This document shows, piece by piece, positions 15,852-23,098 of a stretch of 24,999 bases of DNA. Each line of letters opens with the position of its first letter. Position 1 is the stretch's first letter. The translations under genes and the position numbers were made by a program. The notes below the pieces were generated by a model that did no database searches, was not told the DNA's origin, and saw nothing but the letters and a program-made list of their open reading frames with translations. Origin of the DNA: Candidatus Gastranaerophilales bacterium (GTDB taxonomy: Bacteria; Cyanobacteriota; Vampirovibrionia; Gastranaerophilales; Gastranaerophilaceae); contig CANROV010000006.1 of NCBI GenBank assembly GCA_947632315.1, positions 1-24,999 of the forward strand. The letters run 5' to 3'.

Positions 15852-15917
15852 GGGCTCCAGATAGTGGCAAATAAAATATTTAAAATTTAAGAAGATAATA
15901 ATATAAATAAAATAATC

Positions 15918-17164
15918 ATGAGAATGCCAAATCATATAACATCAAGGATATTTAAAATTAAGACTGATATATCCGAAATTGCTTTAGTTGAAGATATAAA
16001 AAATCATCTTATCTTTATATTAAAAGATAAGTTATCGAAACAATGGCAAAAATCCGAAAAAAAAGAAGATTTTCTTTTGCAGCTTCTAAAAAATAATTTT
16101 AAAGGTGCTATCAATAATAAAAGTGAAAATATTAAATACTTTGCCGCAAAACTTGATAAGTTATTTTGGGAAAATGATATAATTGCCTCGTTGAAGTTGG
16201 AGCTTAACTACAAATGTAATTTAAATTGTAAACACTGCTACAATCCTAAAGACATGGATGAATATTCTATTAATTATGAGCAGGCTAAAAAAATTATTGA
16301 TGATGCTTATTCAAGTAATATATATTCAATTTCTCTAACAGGCGGGGAATGTACTATAAATAAAGATTTCTTAAAAATTGCAAAGTACGTCAGAGAAAAA
16401 AATATGCCTTTATACATATTGACTAATGCACAAAAACTTTACGATGATGATGATTTATTTAAAGAAATTATAAGTATTTATCCCAATAACATTCAAATTT
16501 CATTGTATTCGATGAATCCTGAAATCCATGACTATATTCAGGTGTTAAAGGTTCTCATTTTAAAACTTTAAATGTTATTAAACGATTACGTGAAAATAAT
16601 ATATGTGTAGTTATAACCTGCCAACAGTTTTCATTTAACATAGGCAGTTACATAGAGGTTAAAAAATTTGCCCGGGAAATCGGGTCAGAGTTCATTTCTG
16701 ACTGTACTTTTATTCATAATATAAATAATAATAATCTATATGCTAAATGCAGTTTTGAAGATATAGAAAAATTTTATTATAACTCATTTAATCCTAAAGA
16801 AATAAGACCTGAATTTAAAAAAACTAACAATCAAATATGCTCAGCCGGAAAATTAAAATTAAATATCAGACCTGATTTGAATGTTACTCCTTGCGTAGGT
16901 TTTAATTATATTTTAGGAAACTATAATTTAACCTCTTTTAGAGATCTTCAAGAAAATATCCTGCCAAAATTTAGAGAACAATTTATAAAATCCAATTTAA
17001 AAGAATGTTTTAAATATGATTATTGTAAGTTCTGCATGTATTGCTCTACTTTCACTATGCTTGATAGCAGCGGTTTTATGAAAAAATCCCCCATTCTTTG
17101 TGAAAATGCCAAAGCATACTATAATGCATATATTAAAAAAACAGCAAACTGTACTAACGTATAG
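15918..17164 (+). pseudogene. Radical SAM/SPASM peptide-maturase-like gene with a single-base frameshift
   Basis: Two frames together give one radical SAM/SPASM protein of about 415 residues. The N-terminal 90 residues have a PqqD/RRE-like look (strands then helices, IALVEDIKNHLIFILKDKL). The core motif is C100-x3-C104-x2-C107 (CNLNCKHCYN), with LTGGECTINKDF following. The first frame breaks at about 16540, after HDYI, and the second frame continues with GVKGSHFKTLNVIKRLRENN, so one base is missing (ATTCAGGT where ATTACAGGT or similar is expected). The C-terminal part carries a SPASM-like set: ICSAGKLKL...TPC, then C-x5-C-x2-C-x2-C and PILC. Such enzymes modify RiPP precursors, and the short peptide gene lies just upstream. 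As read, the protein is truncated before its SPASM domain. An assembly error or a true mutation are both possible. Confidence 0.8.
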
Positions 17165-17282
17165 TTATTAAGTTACTATTGCTTAATATAAAAAAAAACA
17201 CATAGCCCCTATTATTTTAATTACTTAGTAAAATCGGCATTAAACTTTCATATTATTTCATAAAGGCTTAATTTTTATACTA

Positions 17283-17816
17283 TTAAGAACAACAATCTTT
17301 ACATTTGCCCTGACTTGAAACACAGTTTGTACACTTCTTTGAAATTTTTCCATTCTTTAGACTATGTTTGCAGCTTTTTAACCATTTAGGATCTTTGCAG
17401 GAACACTGTTTCATAAAATCAATAAAATGCACAAATTTTATCAGAACATCTTCTGTCATTGAATACTCAATAATGCTTGCATTCTTTTCCGCAGAAGTTT
17501 TTTCAATTTCTAAAACTTGGTTTAAAAAATTTGAGATTGTATTATGTCGGTAAATTTTTAATTGAATAAGCTTCATTCCCTCATTAGTCAGTGTAATATT
17601 TCCGTAGGGAATATAATTTATAAGTCCTTTTTTAGCTAAAGTTTTTATTGCACAAGCAGTAGAGGCTCCGCCAATTTTTAAATACTTTGAGACATCTTTA
17701 ACTATAATATTTGAATTATTTTTTGAAATATCATAGATTGCAAGCAAATATTTTTCTAAACTCTGTGTTAATGTTTTTTGGAATTGCCGAGTGGTTTGAA
17801 TGCTATCTTTCGACAT
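17283..17816 (-). CDS. DtxR/MntR-family regulator with Cys-rich C-terminal tail
   Basis: A 177-residue protein: winged helix-turn-helix at about 18-80 (EKYLLAIYDISK, VKDVSKYLKIGGASTACAIKTL, LINYIPYGNITLTNEG), then a DtxR-type dimerisation segment (RHNTISNFLNQVLEIEKTSA, IIEYSMTEDVL). By alignment to DtxR, H79 and E105 are kept (H91 here, and E in IIEYSM), but E83, H98, C102 and H106 appear as S, E, S and Y, so the classical metal site is largely lost. The last 40 residues hold eight cysteines (C138, C140, C149, C162, C165, C172, C175, C176), which could bind metal or an iron-sulfur cluster instead. A ribosome site AGGGG lies 8 nt upstream. No obvious target gene adjoins it. Confidence 0.8.
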   Translation of the reverse strand: MSKDSIQTTRQFQKTLTQSLEKYLLAIYDISKNNSNIIVKDVSKYLKIGGASTACAIKTLAKKGLINYIPYGNITLTNEGMKLIQLKIYRHNTISNFLNQVLEIEKTSAEKNASIIEYSMTEDVLIKFVHFIDFMKQCSCKDPKWLKSCKHSLKNGKISKKCTNCVSSQGKCKDCCS

Positions 17817-17827
17817 TTTCAGCCCCT

Positions 17828-17853
17828 TTATAACAAATATTTTTTAGTTATAA
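17828..17853. promoter_or_regulatory. Inverted repeat upstream of the DtxR-like gene, candidate operator
   Basis: TTATAAC (17828-17834) and GTTATAA (17847-17853), perfect 7-bp arms with a 12-bp AT-only spacer, 12-37 bp upstream of the regulator ATG. Position and symmetry suit autoregulation. AT-rich context lowers the weight of the symmetry. Confidence 0.4.
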
Positions 17854-18036
17854 TACAATAAAATAAGAGCCGAGGCAATTTATGAAAAATCGGCTATAGA
17901 AAATAACTGCCTGTTTTTTGATTGGGATAATATTGTTAAAGTTTCACCACTTGACAGATTGCATTTTTCAAAAGAATCACATTATAAAATTGCTCACAAA
18001 TTGTATGATTTTTGTTTTTCGCTTATTAATTGCTGA
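17854..18036 (+). pseudogene. 3' fragment of an SGNH/GDSL-type hydrolase gene
   Basis: An open frame of about 60 codons without a start codon, ending in TGA at 18034. It reads ENNCLFFDWDNIVKVSPLD then RLHFSKESHYKIAHKLYDFC, which matches the C terminus of SGNH/arylesterase-like hydrolases, including the D-x-x-H (DRLH) catalytic pair. The catalytic Ser block and the rest are absent: directly upstream is the promoter of the DtxR-like gene. The fragment overlaps the 3' end of the membrane-protein gene on the other strand. It is best read as the scar of a deletion or insertion. Confidence 0.65.
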
Positions 18037-19583
18037 AATTCGTTTGTTAAAATATATTCTTTTTGCAAGTTTGATTTAAGAACCCGCTTTTGTTCCGAAA
18101 AGTTTTTATTATTTCCTTTTTTAATCTCCGGCTTTTCAGGTGCTTTTAGCTGTTTAAAAATGTTTAAACTAAATTTTTTATTGTGTTTTGTCATCCAAAT
18201 ATTTAATTTTGGAAGCAATACTCCAAGCATTAATGCAGAGTATGCAATACCTGATATTTGAGCTATATTTAAGTTTCTAAGATTTTTCTTTATATTTCCG
18301 CCTTGAGCTATTATTTCTTTTTGAGATTTTAAAGAAACATCTTTAAGCCAATGTTTTATACCGTTTCCTTGTTGTGAAATGTTAAACAAGTTTGTTTGTT
18401 TAGGGTCTAATATTTGTCCTGCTCCTTTTGCTACAAAACCTCCTAAAACAAGCCAGTTTAAAAATCCCAAATAATCTCTTACATTTGTTTCTCTTAATTC
18501 CGTTGAATCTTTAGAAGCAAATATTCTGCCTAAAATAAGCGTTCCGTAAATTGTTTTTATCGCGTTACCGCCTGTTGCGGGGCCTGTAAATTCAAGTTTG
18601 TTAATTAAATCAGAAGGTTTTTTGAGTCCCATAACTTTAGCAAGCATTAATAAAAATATGCCTGCCGATAACATTTTTTTAGCCAATAATCCTTTTTCTT
18701 TGCCTTTGTTGTTTTTATCTTTAACATTATTTTCATAACCGTTTTCACCGACAAAATTATCAATTCCCGTTCTTTTCTTTGTAAGTCGTCTGTTTATATA
18801 TTGATTTGTTATTGCTAATAACATTGAAGCGGGTATTGCAATTGCAATTTTTGAGTTATTTAGAAATTTCAATTTATTAATTATTTCATTTGACTGCATA
18901 CCTTTTTTAAAGAATATATTTTTACCCGCATCTACCGTATCTCTTAAAATATGAGTTAAATTTGAACTGAATTCTTTATCTGCTGATTTTATAATAATGT
19001 TGTTGTCTGCTCCTAAAAGTTGGACAATCTCATCTTGAACTGATGATAAAGTTTTCTTTATTGTTGATTTATCAACATCATTTGTGATTAACCCGGTAAG
19101 CGTTTGAGCAATTTTTTCTGTTTTCCCTTTATCAATAGAAGAAAATGCTTTGTATCTACTTCCAACCAGTCCCGTTATAGAATTTAATACTCCGTCAACA
19201 AACCCTTTTGGAGTTTTATCCGTTTTAGAGAAAATTTCATTAAATGTTTGAAGTCCTTTATTTGTAATCCAGCTTGAACTGTTTATTTTAATATTTGGTT
19301 TATACAATTTATTTAATAATTTTGATGAAAGAATTGCAAAGACGGTTGCACTGAATTCGGCAATAAAAGTGCCTGTATATTCTCTAAACCCCATCTCAAT
19401 TCCTGCTTGTTTACCTCTGTTTTTAGTTTCTACTATTGTTCTTGGTGTATCCATAGCGAATACATCAACAAAGGATGCATTAAGCATATCGTTATTATTC
19501 AAAGTATAAAGAGCCTTGGATATAGGTGTTAAATTAAAAGATTTAAAATTTAGGTTTAGCGTTGTTTTATTGTTTATTTTCAT
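17994..19583 (-). CDS. Large multi-pass membrane protein, unknown function
   Basis: 529 residues, no family I can name with certainty. The start (MKINNKTTLNLNFKSFNLTP) lacks a signal peptide and resembles the Phe/Asn-rich starts of many uncharacterised proteins in Gastranaerophilales-type genomes (impression, not a search). Hydrophobic segments lie around 70-90 (TFIAEFSATVFAILSSKLL), 245-265 (IAIAIPASMLLAITNQYI), 305-322 (LSAGIFLLMLAKVMGL), 345-395 (several) and 440-465 (ISGIAYSALMLGVLLPKLNI). The region between is rich in Lys and Asn. A ribosome site AAGGA lies about 9 nt before the ATG. It is preceded by a long leader with alternative hairpins (19584-19804). Confidence 0.55.
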   Translation of the reverse strand: MKINNKTTLNLNFKSFNLTPISKALYTLNNNDMLNASFVDVFAMDTPRTIVETKNRGKQAGIEMGFREYTGTFIAEFSATVFAILSSKLLNKLYKPNIKINSSSWITNKGLQTFNEIFSKTDKTPKGFVDGVLNSITGLVGSRYKAFSSIDKGKTEKIAQTLTGLITNDVDKSTIKKTLSSVQDEIVQLLGADNNIIIKSADKEFSSNLTHILRDTVDAGKNIFFKKGMQSNEIINKLKFLNNSKIAIAIPASMLLAITNQYINRRLTKKRTGIDNFVGENGYENNVKDKNNKGKEKGLLAKKMLSAGIFLLMLAKVMGLKKPSDLINKLEFTGPATGGNAIKTIYGTLILGRIFASKDSTELRETNVRDYLGFLNWLVLGGFVAKGAGQILDPKQTNLFNISQQGNGIKHWLKDVSLKSQKEIIAQGGNIKKNLRNLNIAQISGIAYSALMLGVLLPKLNIWMTKHNKKFSLNIFKQLKAPEKPEIKKGNNKNFSEQKRVLKSNLQKEYILTNEFQQLISEKQKSYNL

Positions 19584-19899
19584 TTGTTTATTCCTTTTTT
19601 TATTATTGTATTAATTGTTATTTTCACCGGCTAAAGCATATAAAATAGCCTTAAACAAAATGTTTAAGGACTACATATAAAGTAAAAATTTTATCGCACT
19701 AAAACTAAGTCCTTAAACATAAGAACTTACAGCAACAAATTTGTACTTTAACTGCATTTAATTTAATCATATTTTTATTATTTAATAAAAAAAATCATTG
19801 TCAATAGCCAAATGTTGAAAAAATTTAATACTTGTAATATGTTAGGGTATAGCATAACATTTTAATTGGTTTCAAGTGCCAAACAAAAAGGAAGTAAAA
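19584..19899. promoter_or_regulatory. 316-bp divergent region with alternative hairpins and two promoters
   Basis: No gene. For the minus-strand membrane protein, TTGACA lies at 19799-19804 with a weak -10 (TAATAA/ATAATA) near 19775-19781, giving a leader of roughly 185 nt. In that leader, CCTTAAAC (19649-19656) can pair with GTTTAAGG (19662-19669), while GTTTAAGGACT (19662-19672) can instead pair perfectly with AGTCCTTAAAC (19708-19718); the two pairings exclude each other. For bioB, TTGTAA (19832-19837) with a 17-bp spacer precedes TAACAT, and ATGTTA (19839-19844)/TAACAT (19855-19860) form an inverted repeat across that spacer and -10. Confidence 0.45.
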
Positions 19900-20826
19900 A
19901 TGAATAGAGAAGAATTATTAAAATTATATGATTCAGATTTAGAAGAACTGATTTTAAAGGCTGAACAAATTACAAAAGAAAACTTTAATAATGAAGTTGA
20001 AGTTTGTTCCATAATTAGTGCAAGAACAGGGAAATGTTCAGAAAATTGCAAATACTGTTCTCAAAGTTCATATAACCATGCTGATATAATTTGCCATCCT
20101 TTGTTATCAGTTGAAGAAGTTTATCAATCTGCTTTGAAAGCAAAAGAAAACGGTGCAACAAGATTCTGTATAGTTACATCAGGGAGAAGTGAACCGGGAG
20201 AGGATTTTGAAAAAATTTTACAGATGATTAAATCAGTTTCTTCAATTCCAAATATACATTGCTGTGCTTCTTTAGGTTTATTAGATGAAGAACAGATTAA
20301 AAAAATAAAAGAAGCCGGAGTTGAAAGATTTAACCACAATATCAACACCTCAAAAAATTATCACTCTAAAATTTGTACAACACATAATTTTGAAGACAGG
20401 ATTAAAACGGTTAAATCAGTTACAAGAAACGGTATTGAGGCATGTTGCGGTGTAATATTGGGAATGGGTGAGACAAAATTTGATAGGATTGATATGGCTC
20501 TATCTTTAGCGGAGTTAAACCCCAAAACCGTGCCTATAAACGTATTAAATCCGATTATAGGTACGGCTTTAGAAAATTGCGTCGATAAAATTACGCAAGA
20601 AGAAGTCCTAAGAACAATTTGCATATTTAGAATTGCAATGCCAAAAGCGATTTTAAGATACGCAGGCGGAAGAAATAAAAGATTATCGGAAGAAACTCAA
20701 AAATTAGGTTTAAGAGCAGGAATTAACGGACTTCTTGCAGGTGATTATCTGACCACGAAAGGTGAGGAAATTAAAAAAGATAAAGAAATGTTGAAGGAAT
20801 TAAATTTAGAAATAACTGTACATTAA
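19900..20826 (+). CDS. bioB: Biotin synthase BioB
   Basis: 308 residues from the ATG at 19900, chosen over a GTG at 19876 because AAGGAAG sits just upstream. It inserts sulfur into dethiobiotin using two iron-sulfur clusters. The radical SAM motif is C46-x3-C50-x2-C53 in ARTGKCSENCKYCSQSS, the BioB form. Candidate ligands of the auxiliary cluster are C90 (RFCIVTSG), C121/C122 (IHCCASLG), C182/C183 (EACCGVILGMGE) and the Arg in ILRYAGGR. The FNHNINTS motif is also BioB-like. No other biotin gene is in the window, so this organism may take up dethiobiotin or carry the rest elsewhere. Confidence 0.93.
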   Translation: MNREELLKLYDSDLEELILKAEQITKENFNNEVEVCSIISARTGKCSENCKYCSQSSYNHADIICHPLLSVEEVYQSALKAKENGATRFCIVTSGRSEPGEDFEKILQMIKSVSSIPNIHCCASLGLLDEEQIKKIKEAGVERFNHNINTSKNYHSKICTTHNFEDRIKTVKSVTRNGIEACCGVILGMGETKFDRIDMALSLAELNPKTVPINVLNPIIGTALENCVDKITQEEVLRTICIFRIAMPKAILRYAGGRNKRLSEETQKLGLRAGINGLLAGDYLTTKGEEIKKDKEMLKELNLEITVH

Positions 20827-20953
20827 TTTTAAAATTTATATGAAATTATAGTAAATTTTAAAAATTCAAACAAACTTGTATAATTTTTAACACGAAATAT
20901 TTATAAACAGATATTTTGGTACAATTATTTCGGCAAGTTGATTTTAAATTTGT

Positions 20954-21521
20954 TTAAAATAATTTCAAATTTTGAACAGTTTCTGCTTTATTAATAAAGC
21001 TTTTTTGATTTCCTTTTTGTATAATATCTTCTTTTTTTATTTCGCCAAAAAGAATAGGAGAATTAGAATTATGCAGTTTATAATTTTCAATTGCCTTTTT
21101 AGGCGTTGAATTTGCATAGCAATATTTACAACCGTTCGGGCATGTATCATAAAACCCTATATCTCTTGATTCTATACAATTACAATTTTTTCTCATCCCG
21201 TTGTGTTTTAGTTTTTTAAATTTCAATACTTTTTTCTATACTTGGAACATTTGGTTCAATATCTTTTTCATAAGCCGTTATTGTATAGAAAAAGTAGGTA
21301 TTATATTTATCCGTAATTTCATTTAATCTGCCTAAAATCGGCTCATAATTTTTAGAGCAGAAAATAACGCAATCAACAACTTCGGAATTTAATTCGTATC
21401 TTGTAATTTTAGTCGGGTAAAAAGGGTTTCTTGAATATACAAACCCCTCTTTGAATCTGTTTAATAGCCATTCGCTATAGTATTGAACAGTATCCGTTCT
21501 TCCGCCCGTATTTATAATCAT
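20954..21521 (-). pseudogene. DUF1848 protein gene with internal deletion
   Basis: Two fragments in different frames make up the two ends of a DUF1848 protein. The 5' part (from 21521) has IINTGGRTDTVQYYSEWLLN and SRNPFYPTKITRY and ends at VPSIEKSIE. The 3' part has KHNGMRKNCNCIESRDIG and YDTCPNGCKYCYAN, the Cys-rich end of the family. An intact member is roughly 300 residues; here the two parts total about 190, so the central third is missing and the frame changes at 21216-21226. The product, if made, is the 101-residue N-terminal piece. It lies 30 nt downstream of the SnoaL-like gene and was probably the last gene of that operon. Confidence 0.75.
20985..21006 (+). terminator. Possible intrinsic terminator for bioB
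   Basis: GCTTTA-TTAA-TAAAGC hairpin followed by TTTTTT. It sits 160 bp downstream of bioB, inside the 3' end of the DUF1848 remnant on the opposite strand. The stem is only 6 bp. Confidence 0.4.
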
Positions 21522-21551
21522 TTTATAAATTCCAAACTGTAATATCTGTTG

Positions 21552-21968
21552 CTACAATGCTCCGATACCACGCAAAATCCCAATCATTCCCTCTGCCGCT
21601 ATATCATTTATAACTTGACCTTCTTTATTAAAATAATAAAAATTCATAACGCAAACAGAGATTTTTTTATTTGTCGGTTTAATTCCCATAAATTCGCCAT
21701 CATTTGTTCCCGTTAAATCCCATTTAACTGCAACCTTATCAACATCAGCTGCCATATCCGTTATATGCCATTGAACATCCGAAAAACCTTTTCTCATCCA
21801 ATGGACAACAGACAAATAGCCACTGCCTCCATAAAGCGGTTCAGGACTTGCAGGAGTATAAAATGCCGCACCGGGGGCAACTAATTCTTGTGCTAATTTT
21901 TCATCAGCAGTGTTTATCATTGTCTCAAATTTTTTCATTAATTCTTTATTGCGTTTAATTAAATCCAT
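21552..21968 (-). CDS. SnoaL-like (NTF2-fold) protein
   Basis: 138 residues, the usual size of SnoaL-like/ester cyclase proteins: an N-terminal helix pair (RNKELMKKFETMINTADE), the pocket segment LVAPGAAFYTPASPEPLYGG, HWMRKGFSDVQWHITDMAADVDKVAVKWDLTGTNDGEF, and a terminal strand region with FYYFNKEGQVIND. Members bind or transform small molecules; the substrate is unknown. A ribosome site AAAGGA lies 7 nt upstream, and a perfect palindrome (TTGTGTTAACACAA, 21979-21992) overlaps the end of the cupin gene before it. Second-last gene of a MarR-led operon. Confidence 0.8.
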   Translation of the reverse strand: MDLIKRNKELMKKFETMINTADEKLAQELVAPGAAFYTPASPEPLYGGSGYLSVVHWMRKGFSDVQWHITDMAADVDKVAVKWDLTGTNDGEFMGIKPTNKKISVCVMNFYYFNKEGQVINDIAAEGMIGILRGIGAL

Positions 21969-21983
21969 ATTATTTCCTTTGTG

Positions 21984-22358
21984 TTAACACAACTCGCCGT
22001 CACCAAAACCGAACTGTTCTAAGCTTCCGCTTTTAGCTTGAACACAGATATATTGTAAATCTGTTTTTGCTTCCATTGTTCTTTTGGCTTCCGGCAGAAC
22101 TTTTACGCAAGAACCTTCTTTAACTTGGATTTCTTCATTATCAAGTGTCATTATTCCTTCGCCTTTTAAAAATATATAAATTTCTTCATTTTGTTTGTGT
22201 TTATGATTAAAGGGTAATTTAACACCTTTTGGCATTGAATTAACTGAAATTTCACAGCTTGTCAAACCTAATAAATCGTGTAAAAATGCTTTTCCGTTTT
22301 CATATTTCTGCCCGATTTCTTGTATTGTCCCAATTTCAACATTTTTAAAGTTTGCCAT
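21984..22358 (-). CDS. Small cupin-domain protein
   Basis: 124 residues forming a single cupin barrel: PFNHKHKQNEEIYIFLKGEG is the first cupin motif (His-x-His ... Glu), MTLDNEEIQVKEGSCVKVLPEAKRTM the second. The metal-binding His/His/Glu set is present; the late His is not obvious (the second motif has LPEAKR). Typical roles are a dioxygenase, isomerase or small-molecule sensor. It lies 13 nt downstream of the marR gene with a clear ribosome site (AAGGAG) and is probably co-transcribed. Confidence 0.82.
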   Translation of the reverse strand: MANFKNVEIGTIQEIGQKYENGKAFLHDLLGLTSCEISVNSMPKGVKLPFNHKHKQNEEIYIFLKGEGIMTLDNEEIQVKEGSCVKVLPEAKRTMEAKTDLQYICVQAKSGSLEQFGFGDGELC

Positions 22359-22371
22359 ATTTTTCTCCTTT

Positions 22372-22776
22372 TTATATTTTTTTCAGTAATTTTTCAAGAG
22401 TATCCGCTTCACTATCTGATAAATTTTTATAAAGCATATCGTTTAAATCATTTGATATTTTTTCAAAAACAGGTTTAAAATCTAACCCCTTTTTTGTTAA
22501 AACAATATATGTATAACGATTATCCTCTTTTGACGCTTCTCTTTTTACATAGCCCAGCTTTTCAAGTTTATCTGCTAAAACCGTAACCGTCGGTCTTGTT
22601 CTATGAATTTTATCCGATATATCTTTCATTGTCATTTTATTTTGTTCATAAAGGCAGACTAAAATATCCCCATGGCTTGGTACAAGCCCCTCTATCCCGT
22701 TTCTTTTTAATTCTTCAACAATAAAACGATTCCCTTTTTCGTGAATTTTTGAGATTAATGACAATAATTTTTTCAT
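22372..22776 (-). CDS. MarR-family transcriptional regulator
   Basis: 134 residues with the MarR winged helix fold: GIEGLVPSHGDILVCLYEQN, the recognition region MTMKDISDKIHRTRPTVTVLADKLEKLGYVKR and the wing EASKEDNRYTYIVLTKKG. MarR proteins are usually repressors released by small ligands. It is first in the operon with the cupin and SnoaL-like genes. A palindrome in its own promoter (22790-22801) suggests autoregulation. There is no Shine-Dalgarno, and the -10 box ends 6 nt before the ATG, so the mRNA is probably leaderless. Confidence 0.9.
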   Translation of the reverse strand: MKKLLSLISKIHEKGNRFIVEELKRNGIEGLVPSHGDILVCLYEQNKMTMKDISDKIHRTRPTVTVLADKLEKLGYVKREASKEDNRYTYIVLTKKGLDFKPVFEKISNDLNDMLYKNLSDSEADTLEKLLKKI

Positions 22777-22782
22777 AAATGT

Positions 22783-22811
22783 ATTATAGTTAGATATCTA
22801 ATTATTGTCAA
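22783..22811 (-). promoter_or_regulatory. Promoter and operator of the marR-cupin-SnoaL operon
   Basis: TTGACA (22806-22811 on the plus-strand coordinates, read on minus), a 17-bp spacer, TATAAT (22783-22788). The spacer contains the perfect palindrome TTAGATATCTAA (22790-22801), the size and position of a MarR-type operator. The ATG follows 6 nt after the -10 box. Confidence 0.8.
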
Positions 22812-22950
22812 GAAATAATTATTTTATAAAACTTAGTTTTATTATTTCTGCAACGTGCTTTTAAATTTTTTTAATAATTTTAAAGGTGTGTCCGGTTTTG
22901 ACGTTGTATAATTTTATAATAATAATGTAATAAATCAGTGAGGAAAATCT

Positions 22951-23046
22951 ATGTTTGATTTTATTATATATTTATTATGCGGTTATGTATTATATAATAA
23001 TTTCTTTAATGACGATGATGACAATGACAGAGACGATGATGACTAA
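22951..23046 (+). CDS. 31-residue microprotein: membrane segment plus Asp-rich tail
   Basis: A short frame with a good ribosome site (GAGGA, 8 nt upstream) and its own terminator behind it, so it is likely expressed. The protein starts MFDFIIYLLCGYVLYNNFF, a hydrophobic stretch long enough to span or bind a membrane, followed by a tail NDDDDNDRDDDD of almost only acidic residues. No family recognised. TATAAT at 22915-22920 could be its -10 box; no matching -35 box is clear. The rest of 22777-22950 holds the marR promoter and otherwise nothing recognisable. Confidence 0.5.
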   Translation: MFDFIIYLLCGYVLYNNFFNDDDDNDRDDDD

Positions 23047-23098
23047 AACTTTGTATGATTAAATATTTTCATACATAAATATTGTAATAAACTTATAA

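Noticed and set aside
17165..17282. Weak hairpin ATTAAG/CTTAAT and an A9 run after the SPASM gene
   Set aside because: The run is A, not T, on the plus strand, and the minus-strand reading has only a 4-bp stem before it; no convincing terminator for either gene.
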